DNA from: an uncultured Spirochaetaceae bacterium
Lineage (GTDB): Bacteria > Spirochaetota > Spirochaetia > Sphaerochaetales > Sphaerochaetaceae
Assembly: GCA_944389025.1 (NCBI GenBank)
Contig: CALXKU010000010.1
Location: 1-64,000, forward strand
Direction: 5' to 3'
Length of the DNA: 64,000 bases
Part shown: positions 16,945 through 25,825 of the stretch, in pieces
How the letters are laid out: each line of letters opens with the position of its first letter
Numbering within the stretch: position 1 is the first letter of the stretch
Translations under genes and position numbers: made by a program
Notes under the pieces: model-generated
Seen by the model: the letters and a program-made list of their open reading frames with translations, nothing else
Database searches by the model: none
Told to the model about the DNA's origin: nothing

Positions 16945-17268
16945 GACTGGAAGTATGAAGGGGAGGACAAGTATGGGAGGATCGCGCATGACATAAGGTG
17001 TGCGGATGCGGGGAAAATGCATTATAATGAGATAAGAGCGAGGATGAGCGCATTGAAGGACGAGGAAGGAGGAGAGAAGATGGCTGAGGACATATTCGCA
17101 AGGATGAGAAGAGAAGGGCGTGAAGAAGGTCGGGAGGAAGGCAGAGCTGAAGGACAGAACTTTGCGATATCTACAATTATAAAAAACGGACTCTCTACGC
17201 CGGAAAGTATCGCTATGGCTTTCGATATATCGATTTCTGAGGTTGAGAGAATTGCTAAAGGCCTGTAG
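16945..17268 (+). pseudogene. Second C-terminal remnant of an Rpn-type nuclease
   Basis: From 16945 the frame reads ...EDKYGRIAHDIRCADAGKMH, then YNEIRARMSALKDEEGG, then a charged helix (REGREEGREEGRAEGQ) and a tail, NGLSTPESIAMAFDISISEV. This is the end of the catalytic domain plus the tail of the Rpn/PD-(D/E)XK transposase-like family, in which 'G(R)..HD.RC.(D)...M.Y.E' is typical. The upstream nuclease motifs are gone and a stop lies just before the open frame. An upstream 44-codon frame at 16823 does not resemble the family. It is probably a decayed gene; translation from the ATG at 17017 is possible but unsupported. Confidence 0.6.
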
Positions 17269-17362
17269 TTTCAGTCCATTTCTGAAATATAGATACCCAA
17301 GTGTCTGAAAATAGATTATATTAATAATACGCATTAAGCGAATAAAGATTAAGGAGAACAAT

Positions 17363-17479
17363 ATGAAGTGGGTTTGCACTCTTTGTGGTTATGAGTATGA
17401 AGGTGACGAGCTTCCAGAGGATTTCGTATGTCCACTCTGCGGAGCAGGTGCTGATGCCTTTGAGAAGGTAGAAGACTGA
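17363..17479 (+). CDS. Short rubredoxin-type protein, 38 residues
   Basis: A complete 38-codon gene with an AAGGAG site 6 nt before the ATG and a terminator right after it. The protein begins [16 protein letters not shown] and has CPLCGAG in its second half, giving the paired CxxCG motifs that bind one iron in rubredoxins or rubredoxin-like domains. At 38 residues it lacks the central part of a normal ~53-residue rubredoxin, as do the small rubredoxin-like modules of rubrerythrins. It probably shuttles electrons in oxygen or peroxide defence; no partner is adjacent. Confidence 0.85.
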   Translation: MKWVCTLCGYEYEGDELPEDFVCPLCGAGADAFEKVED

Positions 17480-17495
17480 ATCTTTGTATATCACG

Positions 17496-17520
17496 GCGGT
17501 CATTTTCTGGCCGCTTTTTT
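17496..17520 (+). terminator. Intrinsic terminator of the rubredoxin gene
   Basis: GCGGTCA (from 17496) pairs with TGGCCGC, followed by six T. It ends 7 nt before the next start codon. Confidence 0.85.
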
Positions 17521-17527
17521 ATTTCAA

Positions 17528-18040
17528 ATGATTAGAGTACTGGTTTCAGATATTACAAAACTAAGTGTTGATGCAGTTGTGAATGCCGCGAACAACTCCC
17601 TTCTCGGAGGTGGTGGAGTTGATGGGGCGATACACTCTGCGGCAGGAAATGGCTTATTAAAGGAGTGCATGGGCCTTGGCGGGTGTGAGACTGGGGATGC
17701 AAAGATAACCGCAGGTTACCGTCTTAAAGCAAAGTATGTAATTCATACCGTGGGTCCCGTCTGGCATGGTGGTGCTATGGGGGAGGATGATAAGCTGAGA
17801 AGCTGCTATGAGCGCTCTCTTGAGCTTGCTAAGAAGTATGGCGTAGAGAGTATCGCATTCCCCCTGATAAGTTGCGGCGTATACGGCTTCCCAAAGGAGC
17901 GGGCATCACGAATCGCACTATCGGTACTTTCAAAAAGCGATCTGGACATAACGATCTCCTGTTTCTCTCAAGGTGATATGGAAATATACCGGAAAACGGC
18001 TAAAGAGATGGGACTTGATGATATGATATCATTTTCATGA
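17528..18040 (+). CDS. Macrodomain protein (O-acetyl-ADP-ribose deacetylase type)
   Basis: A 170-residue single macrodomain. The ADP-ribose binding elements are present: [20 protein letters not shown] near residue 17-36 and [10 protein letters not shown] near 119. It resembles YmdB/MacroD enzymes that hydrolyse O-acetyl-ADP-ribose or remove ADP-ribose from proteins. The ATG comes only 7 nt after the rubredoxin terminator and has no ribosome-binding site, so its own promoter is unclear. It is followed after 13 nt by the aconitase X genes. Confidence 0.92.
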   Translation: MIRVLVSDITKLSVDAVVNAANNSLLGGGGVDGAIHSAAGNGLLKECMGLGGCETGDAKITAGYRLKAKYVIHTVGPVWHGGAMGEDDKLRSCYERSLELAKKYGVESIAFPLISCGVYGFPKERASRIALSVLSKSDLDITISCFSQGDMEIYRKTAKEMGLDDMISFS

Positions 18041-18053
18041 TGGAAGGGAATTA

Positions 18054-19322
18054 ATGGAACTTACAGAAAGACAGCAGGCAATTCTGGATGGAAAGGAAGG
18101 GGAAGTCAAGGCAAAGGTGATGAGGACTCTCATCATGTACGGTGAGACTTTCGGTTCAACACGCATGGTTGATATCACAGGGGAGTACGGACATCTGGTT
18201 ACAAGCTTCGGACTCTCGGTGATGAAACCCGTATATGATCTTATGGATACTCTTATTGACGGAGGAGCGATATCGGGGCAGAAATTCTCCGTTGATCCTC
18301 GCCCCTTGGATGGTTCGGTGCCGAGCAATCTGATACAGAACTTATTTTTCAAGGTCATGTACTCTAAACAGGCGGATTATGATGCCCAGCTTAAAAAGCT
18401 TGGAATTCTTGCCGACGACGCATATACGTGTACATGTTACATGGATGAGGTCGGAAACACACCGAAGGAAGGTGATATCCTCTCCTGGGCAGAGAGTTCT
18501 GCGGTTGTTTATGCGAACAGCATCCTTGGTGCGCGCTGCAACCGTAATAGCGGCATTCTGGATCTTTTCGGCTCGATTGTGGGCTGTGTCCCTTATTTCG
18601 GTCTTCTTACCGACGAGGGGAGAAAGGCGGACTGGCTTATAGAAGTGAGGACAAGCAAAAAGCCTGAGGCACAGCTCATTGGCTCGGCTATCGGTATGAA
18701 GGTCATGGAGGATGTTCCCTATGTGGTCGGTCTCGATAAGTATTTCGGTTCACTTGATGATGAGGCAAAGGCTTACTTCAAGGATTTCGGAGCCGCTACA
18801 GCTTCAAATGGTGCTGTCGGGCTCTATCATATTGAGAATCTCACACCCGAGGCTAAGAGGATGGGGCGCAGTCTTCTAAGGGAGGGCTACAAGACTTTCC
18901 TCATTGACGATGAAGTACTTGAGAACACTCAACGAAACTATCCTGTCATATGGAAAGATAAGAACGCTAGGCCACGCCTTGCTTTCATCGGATGTCCGCA
19001 TCTCTCGCGTGCACAGCTTGAATCCTGGGAGGAAAGGATAGGAAATGAGCTTAAGAGGAAAGGTGCGAAGAAGCTTTCAATCAAGACCGTAATGACTGCA
19101 GCTCCTGCCGTTTTAAAAGAGTTCAGAAAGAGCGATGCTTATAAGAGGCTTGAAAGTTATGGGGTCATCATCTCATATATCTGTCCTCTGATGTACATGA
19201 ATAACCCGATGTGCGGTTCAATGCCTGTAATCACATGCTCGAACAAACTGAGAACATATACTTCCGCAAGATATTTCAAAGAGGATGAGCTTCTGGCTAT
19301 CATAACAGGGGGTGCGCTATGA
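18054..19322 (+). CDS. Aconitase X large (catalytic) subunit
   Basis: A 422-residue protein of the AcnX/DUF521 family. Characteristic blocks are KVMRTLIMYGETFGSTRMVD, ARCNRNSGILDLFGSIVG and ITCSNKLRTYTSAR. AcnX members dehydrate small hydroxy acids with an Fe-S cluster; characterised ones are cis-3-hydroxy-L-proline dehydratase in bacteria and mevalonate 5-phosphate dehydratase in archaea. The first is more likely here, but no proline-catabolism neighbour is visible. A GAAGGG site precedes the ATG. It overlaps the small-subunit gene by 4 nt, so the two are co-translated. Confidence 0.9.
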   Translation: MELTERQQAILDGKEGEVKAKVMRTLIMYGETFGSTRMVDITGEYGHLVTSFGLSVMKPVYDLMDTLIDGGAISGQKFSVDPRPLDGSVPSNLIQNLFFKVMYSKQADYDAQLKKLGILADDAYTCTCYMDEVGNTPKEGDILSWAESSAVVYANSILGARCNRNSGILDLFGSIVGCVPYFGLLTDEGRKADWLIEVRTSKKPEAQLIGSAIGMKVMEDVPYVVGLDKYFGSLDDEAKAYFKDFGAATASNGAVGLYHIENLTPEAKRMGRSLLREGYKTFLIDDEVLENTQRNYPVIWKDKNARPRLAFIGCPHLSRAQLESWEERIGNELKRKGAKKLSIKTVMTAAPAVLKEFRKSDAYKRLESYGVIISYICPLMYMNNPMCGSMPVITCSNKLRTYTSARYFKEDELLAIITGGAL

Positions 19323-19768
19323 GTGAGAGAATTTTCAAGGGAAGAGCTGTTGTGAAGGGAAATGCAAGTGCCGAGGCTCTAGTTTCAAAAGGCGGTTTCA
19401 ATACGCTTGCAAGTTACCAGCATTCGCTCATGTTCGGTGATAAGAAGGGCAAGTGCTCGGATCAGAACAACCCTGATCTCTATAAGAAGGAGATGGCTGG
19501 AAAGGCCTTATGCCTGCCTCAGACCATCGGCTCAACCACCGGAGGTTTAGTCCTCTACTGCGCCGCATGCATGGAGCGTCAGCCCGCATGTCTTCTTTTT
19601 TCAAAAGAGATAGACTCTCTTGCCGCAGCTGGGGCTGTACTTGCCGCTGTATGGACCGATAATCCGATGCCTACGGTTGACAGCCTAGGAGATGAGTTCC
19701 TCTCATACGTTCGTACCGGGGACAGGATAACGGTTCTTGAAGACGGCTCTGTGAAGGTTGAGCGCTAA
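19319..19768 (+). CDS. Aconitase X small (swivel domain) subunit
   Basis: A 149-residue DUF126 swivel-domain protein. It begins RIFKGRAVVKGNASAEALVS and has FGDKKGKCSDQNNPDL and LPQTIGSTTGGLVLYCAA, which are family-typical. It completes the active site of the large subunit encoded just upstream. In some organisms the two are fused; here they are separate, with overlapping stop and start codons. A hairpin after the gene separates it from the convergent reductase. Confidence 0.9.
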   Translation: MSERIFKGRAVVKGNASAEALVSKGGFNTLASYQHSLMFGDKKGKCSDQNNPDLYKKEMAGKALCLPQTIGSTTGGLVLYCAACMERQPACLLFSKEIDSLAAAGAVLAAVWTDNPMPTVDSLGDEFLSYVRTGDRITVLEDGSVKVER

Positions 19769-19771
19769 GCA

Positions 19772-19791
19772 GTGGAGGCCTCAGCCTCCAC
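19772..19791. terminator. Hairpin between convergent genes
   Basis: GTGGAGGC (19772-19779) pairs with GCCTCCAC (19784-19791) with a 4-nt loop. It lies between two convergent genes and could stop both transcripts, although neither side has a strong T-run. Confidence 0.6.
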
Positions 19792-19794
19792 CCA

Positions 19795-21846
19795 TCATAT
19801 TTTCATTGCGACCTCGTATGCTCTCCATATCACGCTTCTGAGATTGCCTACGCTGAGACAGTCTCCGACAAGATGAGCTTTACGTGATGATTTGAGCGGA
19901 GAAGGAACATATCCTACGCTGCTTATGACGCTCTCTGCTCTGACTTCCACTTCTTTTCCATCCTTATCTACAATTAAGACCTCTTTATCGCGGATCTCTT
20001 TCACTTTCGCATTAAGGTAAACAGGTACCCTGTTCAGTTCGAACCACTCTCTGAGGTATGAGCTGTTCGCAAGGCATACGCCTTTCTGAGAGATGAGATC
20101 GTCCTTCATCTCGATTATGCTAACTCTCTTTTTCTGGAGTGCCAGCTCATAGGCGATCTCACATCCCGTAAGGCCACCGCCAATGAGAGCGACATCATCG
20201 CCGACTTCTTTTCCTCTTAGATAGTCACAGGCTTCGATTGTCCTTTCAAAACCCGGGATGTCGAGCTTTCTTGCAACAGCACCTGTTGCGATTACAATCT
20301 CGTCCGCATCAAGGTTTGATACATCTTTTATCTCACTGTCATACACAACCTGGATGTCGAGCTCTCGCATCTGTCTCCTGTACCACTCGAGAAGATCTCG
20401 CAGCTTACCTTTATAAGACTCTGCACTCGCAGGTATGAAAGTGCCTCCAAGCTCTTTGCTCTTCTCGTATATCACGGGTTCGTGTCCTCTTAGCTTAAGC
20501 ACTCTAGCCGTCTCCATGCCGCCGATGCCTCCACCGATTATGGCAACCTTCTTTTTCTTTTCCGCCTTCTTGATGTAATGCTTCTCCCATTGCATCATCT
20601 CGGCATTTACAGCGCACCTTGCAAGATGGAGACTGTCCGAAAGATCCTGGTCGTTCGGAACACCTTTGTAGTGGCACATGTTGAAGCATCCGTTATGGCA
20701 GAGTATGCACGGCCTGATATCCTCTTTCCTTCCGTTTATCAGCTTCGTGACCCACTCCGGATCTGCAAGGAACTGCCTTGCAAACCCCGCACCATCGATC
20801 CTGTTCTCCCTGATAGCCTCCGCGGCGACAAAGGGATCCATCCTTCCAGCTGCGACTACGGGGATATCCACAAACTTCCTTATGTGCTCCACATCCTCAA
20901 GATTGCAGTTCTCCGGCATGTAGATCGGTGGATGAGCCCAATACCATGCATCGTACGTTCCGTTATCGCAGTTTAGCATGTCATAGCCTGCATCCTGAAG
21001 CATTTTCGCAGCTTTTTCCGACTCTTCCATGTCCCTCCCGGCCTCGATATATTCCTCTCCGGGAAGGGCGCCTTTTCTGAAATCCTTCGTCTTGGATAAT
21101 ACGCTGTATCGGAGCGATACAGGAAAGTCATCTCCGCAACTTTTCTTTATTGCCTCGACAATCTCGATTGCGAAACGGTATCTGTTCTCCATTGATCCGC
21201 CGTACTCGTCTTTTCTCTTGTTAACGTATTTAAGCGTGAACTGATCTAGAAGATAACCCTCATGCACAGCATGTACCTCAACACCATCTACACCGGCATC
21301 CCTCAGCATGAGTGAGCTCTCTGCAAAAGAGTGGACCATCTCTTTTATCTCATCCCTCGTCATCTCCCTTGATGGGACCTTGTCCGACCATCTGTTCGGC
21401 GATGGGCTTGCAGATGCTGTGATCCTGTCGAGATCCATTATCGGCTTTGAGATTGTCCTGATTACGGGTGTGTTGTACAGCATTTCCATCATGCTGCTTA
21501 TCGTGAATGAGCGTCCGAAACCAGCTGTAAGCTGTACAAAGAGCTTTGCTCCTGTCTCATGAAATGTGGGCATCCATTCTGCAAGATCCCTATACATCTT
21601 CTTGTTCTTGTGCAGCCACTGTCCGAACATCGGGTTGTAGACTGGTTGACAACCAGGAAGCACGAGGCCTGCGTTGTTCTTCGCAACTTCCATTATGAAA
21701 CGGGCGCCGGCTTTGTCGAAATGGTTCTTCTCCATCCAGCCGAAAAGATCTGTTCCTCCCATGCTGGTAAGAACAATCCTGTTTTTTATCTCACATTTTC
21801 CGATTTTCCACGGAGTGAACAATGATTCTAAGCGTGTATCCATCAT
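19795..21846 (-). CDS. Old-yellow-enzyme/Fe-S/FAD oxidoreductase (dienoyl-CoA reductase-like)
   Basis: A 683-residue NADH:flavin oxidoreductase. The N-terminal ~380 residues are an FMN-binding TIM barrel (LFTPWKIGKCEIKNRIVLTS; HAVHEGYLLDQF). A 4Fe-4S motif follows (CILCHNGCFNMCHYKG). The C-terminus has two nucleotide-binding folds for FAD and NAD(P)H (VAIIGGGIGGMETARVL; VALIGGGLTGCEIAYEL). This matches 2,4-dienoyl-CoA reductase, enoate reductases and related anaerobic reductases; the substrate cannot be told. I start at the ATG at 21846, because a consensus promoter occupies the upstream bases. Confidence 0.88.
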   Translation of the reverse strand: MMDTRLESLFTPWKIGKCEIKNRIVLTSMGGTDLFGWMEKNHFDKAGARFIMEVAKNNAGLVLPGCQPVYNPMFGQWLHKNKKMYRDLAEWMPTFHETGAKLFVQLTAGFGRSFTISSMMEMLYNTPVIRTISKPIMDLDRITASASPSPNRWSDKVPSREMTRDEIKEMVHSFAESSLMLRDAGVDGVEVHAVHEGYLLDQFTLKYVNKRKDEYGGSMENRYRFAIEIVEAIKKSCGDDFPVSLRYSVLSKTKDFRKGALPGEEYIEAGRDMEESEKAAKMLQDAGYDMLNCDNGTYDAWYWAHPPIYMPENCNLEDVEHIRKFVDIPVVAAGRMDPFVAAEAIRENRIDGAGFARQFLADPEWVTKLINGRKEDIRPCILCHNGCFNMCHYKGVPNDQDLSDSLHLARCAVNAEMMQWEKHYIKKAEKKKKVAIIGGGIGGMETARVLKLRGHEPVIYEKSKELGGTFIPASAESYKGKLRDLLEWYRRQMRELDIQVVYDSEIKDVSNLDADEIVIATGAVARKLDIPGFERTIEACDYLRGKEVGDDVALIGGGLTGCEIAYELALQKKRVSIIEMKDDLISQKGVCLANSSYLREWFELNRVPVYLNAKVKEIRDKEVLIVDKDGKEVEVRAESVISSVGYVPSPLKSSRKAHLVGDCLSVGNLRSVIWRAYEVAMKI

Positions 21847-21852
21847 ACCATG

Positions 21853-21881
21853 ATGATACGTCACAAAAAGGAACGGGTCAA
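21853..21881 (-). promoter_or_regulatory. Consensus promoter, leaderless spacing
   Basis: On the minus strand, TTGACC (21876-21881), 17 bp, TATCAT (21853-21858), then 6 nt to the ATG at 21846. No ribosome-binding site. The start of transcription should coincide with the start codon. Confidence 0.75.
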
Positions 21882-21988
21882 AAATAATTGTTAAGATTTT
21901 TATGATGTGTAGGTTAAAGATAGAAAATAATATTCCTAATACGGAAATCTAATTATTCATTATTTTTTTTGAACCGTGTATAGATAAT

Positions 21989-22010
21989 GGCTCATGCAAG
22001 CGCATGAGCC
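21989..22010 (-). terminator. Stem-loop after adhE
   Basis: GGCTCATGC (21989-21997) pairs with GCATGAGCC (22002-22010), a perfect 9-bp stem with a 4-nt loop, 22 nt past the adhE stop. There is no T-run directly after it on the minus strand, so it may protect or process the 3' end rather than terminate. Confidence 0.55.
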
Positions 22011-22031
22011 AATGTGTCAAATCGAATATTC

Positions 22032-24692
22032 TTATACCTCTTCCTTCCAGGCTCTGCCATAGTAGGAATCGAGATAGAGCTGCTTGATCTGGCTGATGAG
22101 AGGATAGCGAGGGTTGCTTCCTGTGCACTGATCGTCGAATGCCTTCACGGCAAGCTCGTCAACCGCTGCGAGGAACTCAGCCTCATCAACTCCCCATTCC
22201 TTTATCGAAGACGGTACGCCAAGCTGCTTCTTGAGCTTCTCGATACCCTCGATAAGGATCTCAACCTTCTCTTCCTGGCTCTTTGCATTCCTGCTGTCCA
22301 TCAGGTCAGTATTCTTCACATCATTGACAGGTGTTGAGATGTAATCCGCAACACGTGCGTATCTGCTGATTACCGATGGGAACTCATACTGAGGGAATGA
22401 GGCCTGCTTTGTAGGATTGTCGTTCGCGTTGAAGCGGATGACGTTCGTAAGAAGCAGTGCGTTCGCCATTCCGTGTGGAACGTGGAAGCGCGCTCCGAGC
22501 TTATGAGCCATTGAGTGACATACTCCGAGGAAGGCGTTGCTGAATGCCATACCTGCCATCGTGGACGCATCATGGACCTTCTCTCTTGCTTTCTTGTTGC
22601 TTCCATCCTCATATGCCTGTGGAAGGTATTTGAAGATGATTCTCGCCGCTTCAAGAGAGAGTGAGTTCGTATAATCCGTGCTCATCGAGGACACGAGAGC
22701 CTCAAGCGCATGAGTCAGTACGTCGATACCGCAACTTGCTGTAAGGCCCTTTGGCTGTCCCATGGCAAGTTCGCTGTCAACGATAGCCATGCTCGGGGTA
22801 AGTGCGTAATCCGCGATTGCCCACTTCATACCGGTCTTCTCGTCGGTGATGATTGCGAACGGTGTGACCTCACTACCTGTTCCACTTGTTGTCGGGATAC
22901 ATACGAGCTCCGCCTTCTTACCCATGTTCGGGAATGCGTAGATTCTCTTCCTGATATCCATGAATCTTAGTGCAAGGCCCTGGAACTCTACCTCTGGATG
23001 CTCATAGAGGAGCCAGATGATCTTAGCGGCATCCATTGGAGAACCGCCTCCGACCGCGATGATCACATCAGGATTATATGCGTTAACAAGCTGCATGGCT
23101 GTGTTGATCGTTCCAAGTGTCGGGTCCGGTTTTACCTGGTGGAACACCTCTGTCTCGACTCCGATCTGCGTAAGTGTTTCCTGAATCCTGTCGATCATAC
23201 CGGATGAGAAGAGGAAGCTGTCGGTGACGATGAACGCTCTCTTCTTGCCCTGAAGCTCCTGAAGCGCTACAGGCAGACAGCCGTACTTGAAATAGATTTT
23301 CGGTGGCAACTTGAACCAGAGCATGTTCTCCCTCCTCTCTGCTACTGTCTTTACGTTCAATAGGTGCTTAGGTCCAACGTTTTCGCTTATGCTGTTGTTT
23401 CCCCAAGAACCGCATCCGAGTGTAAGGGATGGCTCGAGACGGAAGTTATAGATGTCTCCGATGGCACCCTGGCTTGCAGGCATGTTGATCAGAACCCTGC
23501 TTGTCTTCACGGTCTTTCCGTAGTTGTCGATCTTATCCTGTTCCTTCTCATCGACATAGAGAACGGATGTGTGTCCGAATCCACCGAGTGCGATGAGCTG
23601 GGCAGCCATCATGCATCCCTCTCCATAGTTGTCGCATGAGTACATTCCAAGGACAGGGGAGAGCTTCTCGTGAGCAAACGGCTCATCAGCTGCTACTTTC
23701 TTTACCTCTCCAATGAGTACTTTCGTATTCTTTGGAACACTGAATCCTGCGATCTCTGCAATCTTATATGCAGGCTGTCCTACAATCTTCGGATTGACAG
23801 AGCCCCTCTGAGGATCGAGGATGATCGGACTGAGCTTTGCCATCTCTTCTTTATTTAAGAAGTGTGCTCCCTGCTCCTTGAGCTCCTTCTTTACCTCGTT
23901 ATAGATATCCTTATGGGCGATGATACACTGCTCTGATGCACAGACGACACCGTTATCGAATGTCTTACTCATAAGAATGGATGCGACAGCCATCTTGATA
24001 TTGCAGCTCTTGTCGAGCAGGGCAGGGGTGTTACCCGCACCAACTCCGATAGCAGGCTTACCGGATGAGTATGCCGACTTAACCATTCCAGGGCCACCAG
24101 TTGCAAGAATCAGGTTGACATGAGGATGGTGCATGAGATAGTTCGTTTTCTCCATCGTCGGCTCTTCAATCCATCCGATTATGTCCTCCGGTGCTCCTGC
24201 CGCGACAGCCGCCTCAAGTACGATACGTGCTGCGTCGCATGTGCATTTCTTTGCCCTTGGATGTGGGCTGAAGATGATGGCGTTCCTTGTTTTGAGTGCG
24301 ATAAGTGATTTGAAAATCGCGGTACTTGTCGGGTTTGTCGTCGGAATGATACCGCATATTACCCCCTTAGGCTCAGCGATTTTCTTTATGCCGAATCCCG
24401 GGTCATCCTCGATTATTCCGCAAGTCTTGTCATCTTTATATTTATGGAAGATGTATTCGGCTGCGAAGTGGTTCTTGATAACCTTATCTTCGATGATTCC
24501 CATTCCGGTCTCTTCCACGGCATCTTGGGCGAGGCTGATCCTGGCGTTATTGGCCGCGATACTGGCCGCGCGGAAGATGGCGTCGACCTTTTCCTGAGGG
24601 TAGTTCGCATAAATACGCTGGGCTCTCTTAACTCTTTCAATCAGGTCCTGAAGTTCCTTCTCTCCAGGAAACTGCTCATTGATTTCTGCCAT
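22032..24692 (-). CDS. adhE: Bifunctional aldehyde-alcohol dehydrogenase AdhE
   Basis: An 886-residue fusion that turns acetyl-CoA into ethanol in two NADH-dependent steps. The N-terminal aldehyde dehydrogenase carries the catalytic Cys in FDNGVVCASEQC. The C-terminal iron-dependent alcohol dehydrogenase has GGGSPMDAAK and the His-rich VCHSMAHKLGARFHVPHG. The length is standard. It points to fermentation with NAD+ regeneration, fitting a strict anaerobe. An AAGGAG site and a strong promoter precede it, and an inverted repeat flanks the -10 box. It is monocistronic by position. Confidence 0.97.
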   Translation of the reverse strand: MAEINEQFPGEKELQDLIERVKRAQRIYANYPQEKVDAIFRAASIAANNARISLAQDAVEETGMGIIEDKVIKNHFAAEYIFHKYKDDKTCGIIEDDPGFGIKKIAEPKGVICGIIPTTNPTSTAIFKSLIALKTRNAIIFSPHPRAKKCTCDAARIVLEAAVAAGAPEDIIGWIEEPTMEKTNYLMHHPHVNLILATGGPGMVKSAYSSGKPAIGVGAGNTPALLDKSCNIKMAVASILMSKTFDNGVVCASEQCIIAHKDIYNEVKKELKEQGAHFLNKEEMAKLSPIILDPQRGSVNPKIVGQPAYKIAEIAGFSVPKNTKVLIGEVKKVAADEPFAHEKLSPVLGMYSCDNYGEGCMMAAQLIALGGFGHTSVLYVDEKEQDKIDNYGKTVKTSRVLINMPASQGAIGDIYNFRLEPSLTLGCGSWGNNSISENVGPKHLLNVKTVAERRENMLWFKLPPKIYFKYGCLPVALQELQGKKRAFIVTDSFLFSSGMIDRIQETLTQIGVETEVFHQVKPDPTLGTINTAMQLVNAYNPDVIIAVGGGSPMDAAKIIWLLYEHPEVEFQGLALRFMDIRKRIYAFPNMGKKAELVCIPTTSGTGSEVTPFAIITDEKTGMKWAIADYALTPSMAIVDSELAMGQPKGLTASCGIDVLTHALEALVSSMSTDYTNSLSLEAARIIFKYLPQAYEDGSNKKAREKVHDASTMAGMAFSNAFLGVCHSMAHKLGARFHVPHGMANALLLTNVIRFNANDNPTKQASFPQYEFPSVISRYARVADYISTPVNDVKNTDLMDSRNAKSQEEKVEILIEGIEKLKKQLGVPSSIKEWGVDEAEFLAAVDELAVKAFDDQCTGSNPRYPLISQIKQLYLDSYYGRAWKEEV

Positions 24693-24711
24693 TGTAGTCT
24701 CCTTATATTTA

Positions 24712-24750
24712 TCGATAAAAATTTATATATAATTAATTATCGAATGTCAA
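24712..24750 (-). promoter_or_regulatory. adhE promoter with flanking inverted repeat
   Basis: Minus strand: TTGACA (24745-24750), 17 bp, TATAAA (24722-24727). TCGATAA (24712-24718) and TTATCGA (24737-24743) form an inverted repeat around the -10 box and part of the spacer. It does not match the Rex site TTGTGAANNNNTTCACAA. An operator for another redox or carbon regulator is possible. Confidence 0.7.
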
Positions 24751-24781
24751 TAGAATTATAAAAAAATAGCATTAATGCTTC

Positions 24782-25825
24782 TCATAAAACAAAGGTGTCA
24801 AGTATATTAAGAGCAATTAAAACAATTAAAATGAAAAATGATGTGAAATAAGGTATTTTATTGTTATTATATTTCACTTCATTAGAGATTTTCACATTTA
24901 TAGCGCTGTTTATTCTTTTCTTTATGCTTCCACTGGTGGCATAGAATGCGCTTTCCATCTCAAAGAAACGACTGAGAATGGAAGATAGGAATCCAGATGA
25001 GAGTGCGTAGTGTGAGAAAGTAAGGCTTTCAATGACAGTGATTGAGAGCCTGAGAGCCTGTCTCATCCCAGCTCTCAGAGCCTCATCAGTGATTGGGAAT
25101 GCCAGGACTCTCGCTATCACTTCACCTCTTGGCACAATAAGGGAAGAAAACAGAGAGATTGCAATGAGGGTGATGTAATTAAGGGGCCTGAATTTTCTTT
25201 TCAGGTGGAGAGAGATGAGAATCATGAGAACGAAGAGGGCTGCATTCAATGCGATGCTTTCAAGAATTGAGGAGAAAAAGATTATGAGAAAAAGCGATAG
25301 GGAGAAAGTCCTGTTGATTCCTGTCCCTTTTTCTGTCCTCATCCCTACTGCGTCAATATCGTAATGTATATGCTTTGCGATGTGCGCCGTTATGAATGCG
25401 GCTACAAAAGATAGGATCAAAAAGAGGGGAAGGAGACTCCATATTCCGCTTCCAATCAGCATTGACGCTAAAAACAGCTGTGTAAATGCAGATGCTGCTG
25501 CTCCAGTAAGAGATATGCCGTAAAGGCTGACATGATCTTTTAAGGTAAATTGGCAGATGTACATTGCAAGAGCGCTCGTCAGGCTCTGTGAAAGGGATAT
25601 CAGGAAGAATGGTGAAAAGAGTGTTCCAGCAAGGTAGGAGTTTGCAACCGCCTTTAAAAAGGAAAGTGCGAAAAACTCGCATGCTCCCATTTTTGAAACT
25701 GCGAGCAGAAGGGGAATATTCGCCAGTCCAAGGCGGAAGAACGGAAGGGGCTTTGGAATGAGATTCTCTGCAAGGGAGAAAAGCAGAGCCAGTGATGTGA
25801 GGGCTGCAATCCGGTCAGTACGCAT
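24782..25825 (-). CDS. Gx transporter family membrane protein
   Basis: A 347-residue membrane protein whose first half, RIAALTSLALLFSLAENLIP followed by FRLGLANIPLLLAV, is the Gx-transporter (PF07456-type, once called heptaprenyl diphosphate synthase component I) signature. The second half has several more hydrophobic helices and a C-terminal membrane span. It is encoded last in a three-gene unit with a NusG-II domain protein and a lipoprotein, overlapping the former by 11 nt. Proteins of both families occur together in flavin-based electron export clusters of Gram-positives and near Rnf/ApbE genes, so a role in quinone, flavin or electron export is a reasonable guess only. Confidence 0.78.
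   Translation of the reverse strand: MRTDRIAALTSLALLFSLAENLIPKPLPFFRLGLANIPLLLAVSKMGACEFFALSFLKAVANSYLAGTLFSPFFLISLSQSLTSALAMYICQFTLKDHVSLYGISLTGAAASAFTQLFLASMLIGSGIWSLLPLFLILSFVAAFITAHIAKHIHYDIDAVGMRTEKGTGINRTFSLSLFLIIFFSSILESIALNAALFVLMILISLHLKRKFRPLNYITLIAISLFSSLIVPRGEVIARVLAFPITDEALRAGMRQALRLSITVIESLTFSHYALSSGFLSSILSRFFEMESAFYATSGSIKKRINSAINVKISNEVKYNNNKIPYFTSFFILIVLIALNILDTFVL

Noticed and set aside
17528-18040. Leaderless promoter for the macrodomain gene
   Set aside because: No acceptable -10 hexamer lies 4-9 nt upstream; the bases there belong to the rubredoxin terminator's T-run.
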